DNA from: JALEGB01 sp038530925
GTDB taxonomy: Bacteria; Pseudomonadota; Alphaproteobacteria; Rhodobacterales; Rhodobacteraceae
Assembly (NCBI GenBank): GCA_038530925.1
Contig: JBCBCG010000159.1
Span: 1-9,969 of the forward strand
Length of the DNA: 9,969 bases
Direction: 5' to 3'
Shown: positions 6,015-9,969 of the stretch, piece by piece
Layout of the letters: every line of letters begins with the position of its first letter
Position numbering within the stretch: the stretch's first letter is position 1
The notes under the pieces: generated by a model
Seen by the model: only the letters and a program-made list of their open reading frames with translations
The model's database searches: none
What the model was told of the DNA's origin: nothing
Translations under genes and position numbers: made by a program

Positions 6015-8020
6015 TCAGCGCCTGAGGCGCATCGCCATCTCAATCGCAATCCGCCGCGCATCGGCGTGGAGATCGAGATCGATAAGGATGCGAAGCGCCG
6101 TCAGCGCCTCGTCCGCCGTGGGGCCCTGCGGCGCGCTCAGCGCGTTCAGCGCCTGAAGCAAGGCCTGTCCCGGCGATTTGGGCCGCTCGAACGCTGCGCC
6201 GAAGGCGACGTCCTCCGCGCTCGGAGCCGCTTCGGCGGCGTGCGCCGGCGGCGCGCGATCGGCCTCAAAACGAAGCGCTTCTTCGACCGCCTGGCGCGGC
6301 GCGCGCTCTTCAATCAGACGCAGAGCGTTCACGGCGAACGCCGCCCGCGGCGAGCGCGCGCTCATCCGCGCGAGCGACGCCGCATCATCGGCGTCGCTCT
6401 CGGCGCGCCAGCCGGGCGCCGCAAGACGATCGAGCGCGCGCTCCAACGCATCCGGCGCCTGCGCCGTCAGATCGTAATCCGCGGCGAACCGGCTCAGCGC
6501 AGCCGCAGCCTCGCCTTCGCCGCCTTCGCGCAGCAAAGCGCGCAGCGCCGGGGTGGCGTACCGCGCATCCGGTCCGCCATCGATCGGCAAGCCGCGGGCC
6601 GCGGCCTCCGGCGCCAGCAGGCGCGCCATCGCGCCGCGGCGCCCTTCGCTTTCGGCTTTGGCGAGCGCGCGCTGGGCCGCCGCCTCAAACCGTTCCGGAT
6701 CGGCCTCGATCCCATCCAGATACGCCTCGACGCGGCCCCAGACGCCGCCGCTTTCGGCGGACGCTTGAGCGCTGAACGCATCGCGGAGCGCGTCCGTCGA
6801 AGCGGCGCCGCTCGCCTCCAGCCGCTCGAGCGCCTCGAGCCGCGCGCGCGGCGAGGCGGCGTCGGTCAAGGCCGCGGGCGCGAGGCTCAAAGGCGCGGTG
6901 CGCGCGAAATTCGCCGGCAAGGGCTTGCCGAGCGCGCGGAGCGCCGCGAGTTCCAGCGGCGCAGGCGGCTCGCTCAAGCGCGGCGCCGTCTCTTCCGCCG
7001 CCGCCGGGTCGGCGATCGCCTCCAGCAGGCGAAGCGTCGTCTCATCGCCCGATCCGAGATCGCGCCGAACCGCGAGCGCCAGGGCGGCCGCCTCGGTCTC
7101 GCCGGCGAGCAACTGGCAATAGAGCCGCGTCTCCCCCGGGCCTGGCGCTTGGAGCAAGAGCCCGCACAGCGCTTGATCGCGCCCTGAGATGAGCGCCGCC
7201 GCTTCGCCGAGCCTGATGAGGTCCGCGCCCGCTTGCGCGGCCAGCGCCGCCGCGCGCTCGGCCGCGCCGAACCGGGTCAAGGCGTTGAGCCGGGCGCTGA
7301 AGAACCGAGTGGGATCCGCCGCGCGCGGGGGCGGCGCCGCCGCGCTTAACAGATCCAGCGACAAAGCGTTGGCGCTCAGCAGCGCGCCGGGGCCGAGCCG
7401 GTCGAGCGCCGCGAGGGTGAGCGCCGGATCCGCGTCCCGCCAGAGGCCGGGCGGCCACCGCGTTCCGTCGCGGGGCGGCAGGCCGGCGCCGGCGCCGACG
7501 ACGTCGCTGATCGGCGCGACCTCGATCGCGGCGGGCGCCGCAGCGGCGCCGCGGCCGCCGGCGGCTCGCGCCGCGGCGCTGCGATCTCCGGGCGTCGGCG
7601 CTGGGGCGACGGCGGTCGGCGGCGCGCTTTGATCCGGCGAGGCGCTGGCGCGGCGTCGCTCAACGCCGCCGCAGGACGATCCTCTGATCGCGGCGCGGCG
7701 TCCGCAGGGCGCAGGGCGGCCTCGCCGCCGCGCCCCAGCGCGTCCTCGAGCCAAGGGATCACGCCGCGCGGCGGCGCGGCGGCGTTTTCGCGCAAGGGGG
7801 CCGGCGGCGGCGCGGCGATCGGCTCGGAGGACGGCGCCGGCGCCGTCTCACGCTCTTCGATGAGCTGCGGCGGCGTTCGGCTCGCTTGGGCCGCCGCGAC
7901 CGGTCCGAGCGCCAGCCCCGCCGCAAGCGTCAGCGCGCCGCAGGCGAGCGCCGCGGCGGGGCGACGCCCGAGGCCGCCGCGCGGGTTGTTCCGCCAGGGG
8001 GTGTGTCGTCGCGCCATACC
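6015..8020 (-). CDS. Large exported alanine-rich helical protein, broken by one frameshift
   Basis: Two overlapping minus-strand frames make one protein. The upstream frame gives a signal peptide: a basic N-region (RRHTPWRNNPRGGLGRR), a hydrophobic PAAALACGALTLAAG core and a likely cut after GPVAAA. A Pro/Ala-rich linker follows. Near 7645 good coding continues in the other frame, with helical sequence to the stop at 6015. Restoring one base gives about 668 residues. The body is a chain of Ala/Leu-rich amphipathic helices, like an alpha-solenoid, with a LYCQLLAGETEAAALAL segment. From memory it resembles uncharacterised exported alphaproteobacterial proteins near xerD or aroK, sometimes labelled antifreeze glycopeptide polyprotein; I give that name no functional weight. 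The start could also be 8026 or 8041; I chose 8020 because AGGGA lies five bases upstream. The break may be a sequence error or real inactivation. Confidence 0.72.
7635..7660 (-). other. Frameshift site in the exported helical protein gene
   Basis: Upstream of this point the frame ending at 7376 looks genuine (...ALSDAAPAP) and then turns into arginine-rich nonsense. The frame ending at 6015 is nonsense before it and sensible after it (SPDQSAPPTAVAPAP...). Joining them needs one extra base on the coding strand, for example an extra G after GCG at 7645-7643. The surrounding sequence is GC-only repeats such as GCGCC, where indel errors are easy. I see no slippery heptamer, so programmed frameshifting is unlikely. 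Confidence 0.7.
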
Positions 8021-8207
8021 CATCCCTTTTTTCTCCGACATCGCCCGCGCCGCGTAGATCTCGCAACCCAAAGGCGGACTGCGCCGCGGCGAGGCGCGCG
8101 ATCTTAGAGCGATCCTGGTGGTCGATCGCGCCATCATTATGGCGAAAGCCTCAAGATCAGCGGCGCTGTTCTCATGGCGCCACTACATCTAGAGATCGGG
8201 GCCGCGG

Positions 8208-8345
8208 TCACTCGGCGCCGGGCAGCGTCGCTTCGGCCTCGATCGCGCGGGTCGGCGCCGGCGGGTCGATATAGGCGACCGCGATCAGGCCGATCGCCGC
8301 CGCGCCGACCAGCAGAAACAACAGCAGGTTGCGCAGGGTTCTCAT
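8208..8345 (-). CDS. Small single-span membrane protein, 45 residues
   Basis: MRTLRNLLLFLLVGAAAIG begins a 45-residue protein with a short basic head, one hydrophobic helix at about residues 6-25, and a proline-containing acidic tail, so an N-in, C-out inner-membrane anchor is likely. The start at 8345 is supported by GGAGG five bases before the ATG. I do not recognise a family. It is the first gene on the minus strand beside the divergent aroK and lies about 190 bp upstream of the exported helical protein, with which it may be co-transcribed. It is too small to assign a role. Confidence 0.68.
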   Translation of the reverse strand: MRTLRNLLLFLLVGAAAIGLIAVAYIDPPAPTRAIEAEATLPGAE

Positions 8346-8547
8346 CCTCACCTCCATCGCGGAGCGGCGCTGGACGCGCCGCTTAGGGCGGTCCGTCGGC
8401 GCCGCTTGGCGCGTCTCGCCGCCTTGTCGTCGGCGCTCATCGGGCCTAACCAACGAAAAAGGGCGGCGCCAAGGCGGGTTAAACCGCAGGCGCCGACAAC
8501 GGCCTTTTATGCGGGGCGGAGCGGGATCTGAGGCGAGGAGCGGGCGC
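8346..8547. promoter_or_regulatory. Divergent control region between the small membrane gene and aroK
   Basis: These 202 bp separate oppositely transcribed genes, so at least two promoters should lie here. The AT-richer patches at about 8451-8460 and 8479-8510 (GGTTAAACC, CCTTTTATG) are the best promoter candidates, but neither shows a convincing -35/-10 pair at standard spacing. I see no riboswitch or attenuator-like structure. Confidence 0.4.
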
Positions 8548-9141
8548 ATGGCCAAAGCGACGGAACCGGCCGAGGGCGCGCGGCTCGCTCGCCCGAAGCG
8601 CGCGCTCGGCCGGACCGTCGCGCTGATCGGCTTGATGGGCGCGGGCAAAAGCGCGGTCGGGCGGCGCCTGGCGGCGGCGCTCAGCGCGCCGTTCCGGGAC
8701 AGCGATGATGAGATCGAACGCGCCGCCGCCATGCGCATTCCCGAGATTTTCGAACGCTATGGCGAGCGGTATTTCCGCGAGGGCGAACGGCGGGTGATCG
8801 CGCGGCTGCTGCGCGATCCGCCGCATGTGCTGGCGACGGGCGGCGGCGCGTTCATGGCGGCGGACACGCGCGCGCTGTTGCAGAGCCGGGCGCATGTGGT
8901 GTGGCTTCGCGCGGATCTCGACACGTTGGCGGCGCGCTGCGGGCGGCGCGACGATCGCCCGCTTCTCAAACATGGCGATGTGCGCGAAACGCTCGGCCGC
9001 CTGATCGAGCTGCGCTATCCGGTCTATGAGGAGGCTGAAAGCGTGGTCGACAGCATGGATGGGCCGCATGCGGCCGTGGTCGACGCGGTCCTGGCGCGGC
9101 TTGAGGCGGCGGGCGACGCGCCGCCGCGCCGGCGTCGCTGA
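8548..9141 (+). CDS. aroK: Shikimate kinase
   Basis: AroK transfers the ATP gamma-phosphate to the 3-hydroxyl of shikimate, the fifth step to chorismate, in the cytoplasm. The 197-residue protein has a short variable N-terminal extension and then the full P-loop kinase fold: Walker A GLMGAGKS (28-35), the shikimate-binding DSD (51-53), the ERYFREGE segment with R77 for the substrate carboxylate, the GGG loop (98-100) corresponding to Walker B, the lid RRDDRPLL (133-140) with R137, and LRYPVYEEA with R156. No key residue is missing. The ATG at 8548 follows GAGGAG by seven bases; the more upstream ATG at 8509 lacks such a site. aroB begins 33 bp downstream, so the two probably form one transcript. 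Confidence 0.96.
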   Translation: MAKATEPAEGARLARPKRALGRTVALIGLMGAGKSAVGRRLAAALSAPFRDSDDEIERAAAMRIPEIFERYGERYFREGERRVIARLLRDPPHVLATGGGAFMAADTRALLQSRAHVVWLRADLDTLAARCGRRDDRPLLKHGDVRETLGRLIELRYPVYEEAESVVDSMDGPHAAVVDAVLARLEAAGDAPPRRRR

Positions 9142-9174
9142 GTTGCGCTTGGGGTAGCGAGGGAAGGGCGAAGC

Positions 9175-9969
9175 ATGTCGGATCATGACGCGGCGCGCGG
9201 CGATCAGACGGCGCCGGTGATCGTGCCGGTGCCGCTGCCGGGGCGGGCCTACGACATCGCCATCGGCGCCGGACTTTTGGGCGAGGCGGGCGAGCGGATC
9301 GTGGCGGCGCTCCAGCTGGGCGAGCGGCGCAAGGCGGCGATCATAACCGATGAGACGGTCGCCGAGCATCATCTGGCGCGCTTGCGCGACGGGCTCGCCA
9401 AGGCTGGCTTCGGCGCCGCCGCGTTGGCTCTGCCGCCGGGCGAGGCGACGAAATCCTACGCCTCGTTCGAGCGCGTCCTCGAATGGCTGCTGGCGCGGAA
9501 GATCGAGCGCAAAGACGTGGTGATCGCTTTCGGCGGCGGCGTGATCGGCGATTTGGCCGGCTTCGCCGCGGCCTCGCTCCGCCGCGGTGTGCGCTTCGCG
9601 CAGATCCCGACGACGCTGCTGGCGCAGGTGGACAGCTCCGTCGGCGGCAAGACCGGCGTCAACTCGCCTCAAGGCAAGAACCTGATCGGCGCGTTTCATC
9701 AGCCGAGCCTCGTGCTCGCCGATCTCGACACGCTGGAGACGCTGGCGCGGCGCGAGCTCGAGGCCGGATACGCCGAGGTGTTGAAATACGCGCTGCTCGG
9801 CGATGCGGCGTTCTTCGAGTGGTTGGAGGGGAACGGCGAGGCGGTCCTCGCGGGCGATCGCGCGGCGCGGGCGGAGGCGGTGGCGACCTCATGCCGGGCC
9901 AAGGCGGCGATCGTGCTGATGAAACGCGCCGATCAGGTTCTTGCCTTGAGGCGAGTTGACGCCGGTCTT
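9175..9969 (+). CDS. aroB: 3-dehydroquinate synthase, truncated at the window end
   Basis: AroB converts DAHP to 3-dehydroquinate, using NAD and a divalent metal, the second step of the shikimate pathway. The N-terminal NAD domain is complete: FGGGVIGDLAGFAAASLRRG (119-138) and PTTLLAQVDSSVGGKTGVN (145-163), with the catalytic-site D153 and K159. GYAEVLKY (199-206) carries E201, the first metal ligand. The family needs two more ligands from NLGHTFGHA; these are absent because authentic sequence stops at KAAIV (residue 247 of an expected 370 or so). From 9915 the frame reads a reversed copy of codons 159-177, so the last 18 codons are not AroB and no stop is reached. The ATG at 9175 has GAGGGAAGGG a few bases upstream. 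Confidence 0.93.
   Translation, partial: MSDHDAARGDQTAPVIVPVPLPGRAYDIAIGAGLLGEAGERIVAALQLGERRKAAIITDETVAEHHLARLRDGLAKAGFGAAALALPPGEATKSYASFERVLEWLLARKIERKDVVIAFGGGVIGDLAGFAAASLRRGVRFAQIPTTLLAQVDSSVGGKTGVNSPQGKNLIGAFHQPSLVLADLDTLETLARRELEAGYAEVLKYALLGDAAFFEWLEGNGEAVLAGDRAARAEAVATSCRAKAAIVLMKRADQVLALRRVDAGL
9915..9969. repeat. Exact 55-bp inverted copy of aroB sequence at the window end
   Basis: Bases 9915-9969 are the perfect reverse complement of 9649-9703, checked base by base; the match fails at 9914/9704, and its other end is the end of the window. The 211 bp between the arms are normal aroB. The expected AroB sequence after KAAIV is lost exactly where the copy begins. This is the pattern of a fold-back chimera or an assembly end that closes on its own k-mer, rather than a natural gene structure. 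Confidence 0.93.

Noticed and set aside
5120..6061. Minus-strand 313-codon frame
   Set aside because: It overlaps the well-supported thioesterase in another frame, is arginine/alanine-rich, and has no ribosome binding site or family features.
5940..7187. Plus-strand 415-codon frame
   Set aside because: It is an arginine-rich mirror of the helical protein's minus-strand coding sequence, caused by high GC.
7635..7660. Programmed ribosomal frameshift
   Set aside because: There is no slippery heptamer and no obvious stimulatory element; a sequence error or mutation in GC-repeat DNA is simpler.
8479..9699. Minus-strand 406-codon frame opposite aroK and aroB
   Set aside because: The plus strand carries unmistakable AroK and AroB motifs throughout; the reverse frame is rich in Arg and His and has no recognisable domain.
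1..9969. CRISPR array or insertion sequence
   Set aside because: I saw no regularly spaced repeats, transposase motifs or paired terminal inverted repeats. The only long inverted repeat is the 55-bp fold-back at the window end.

Overview
The window is GC-rich DNA from a bacterium that is most likely an alphaproteobacterium. This rests on an adjacent aroK-aroB pair, a divergent unit encoding a large alanine-rich exported helical protein, and GC of roughly 70-80% in the lines I counted by hand. I cannot place it below class. Both ends look like assembly ends: one giant gene runs off position 1, and the last 55 bases are an exact inverted copy of sequence 211 bp inside.

Region 1-4614 (minus strand) is one uninterrupted reading frame of 1,538 codons. 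It starts at 4614 and has no stop before position 1. The protein has no cysteine and no signal peptide, and I recognise no family. It has an Ala-rich N-terminal part, two divergent copies of a helical module around a Pro/Ser/Thr linker, a Gly/Ala-rich hydrophobic stretch, and a long Ser/Asn/Thr-rich remainder. Base composition drops sharply at the linker, from host-like GC-rich to near or below 50% GC. The missing C-terminus would be needed to assign it.

Region 4615-5448 has no convincing gene. It holds an AT-rich island with a perfect palindrome, a strong stem-loop and a short direct repeat. Region 5449-8345 (minus strand) carries, in transcription order, a 45-residue single-span membrane protein, a large exported helical protein whose frame is broken once near 7645, and a PaaI-type hotdog thioesterase. 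Region 8346-8547 is the divergent control region.

Region 8548-9969 (plus strand) has aroK (shikimate kinase, complete) and aroB (3-dehydroquinate synthase, truncated). These are two steps of the shikimate pathway to chorismate and the aromatic amino acids. The aroB sequence is trustworthy only to about 9914.
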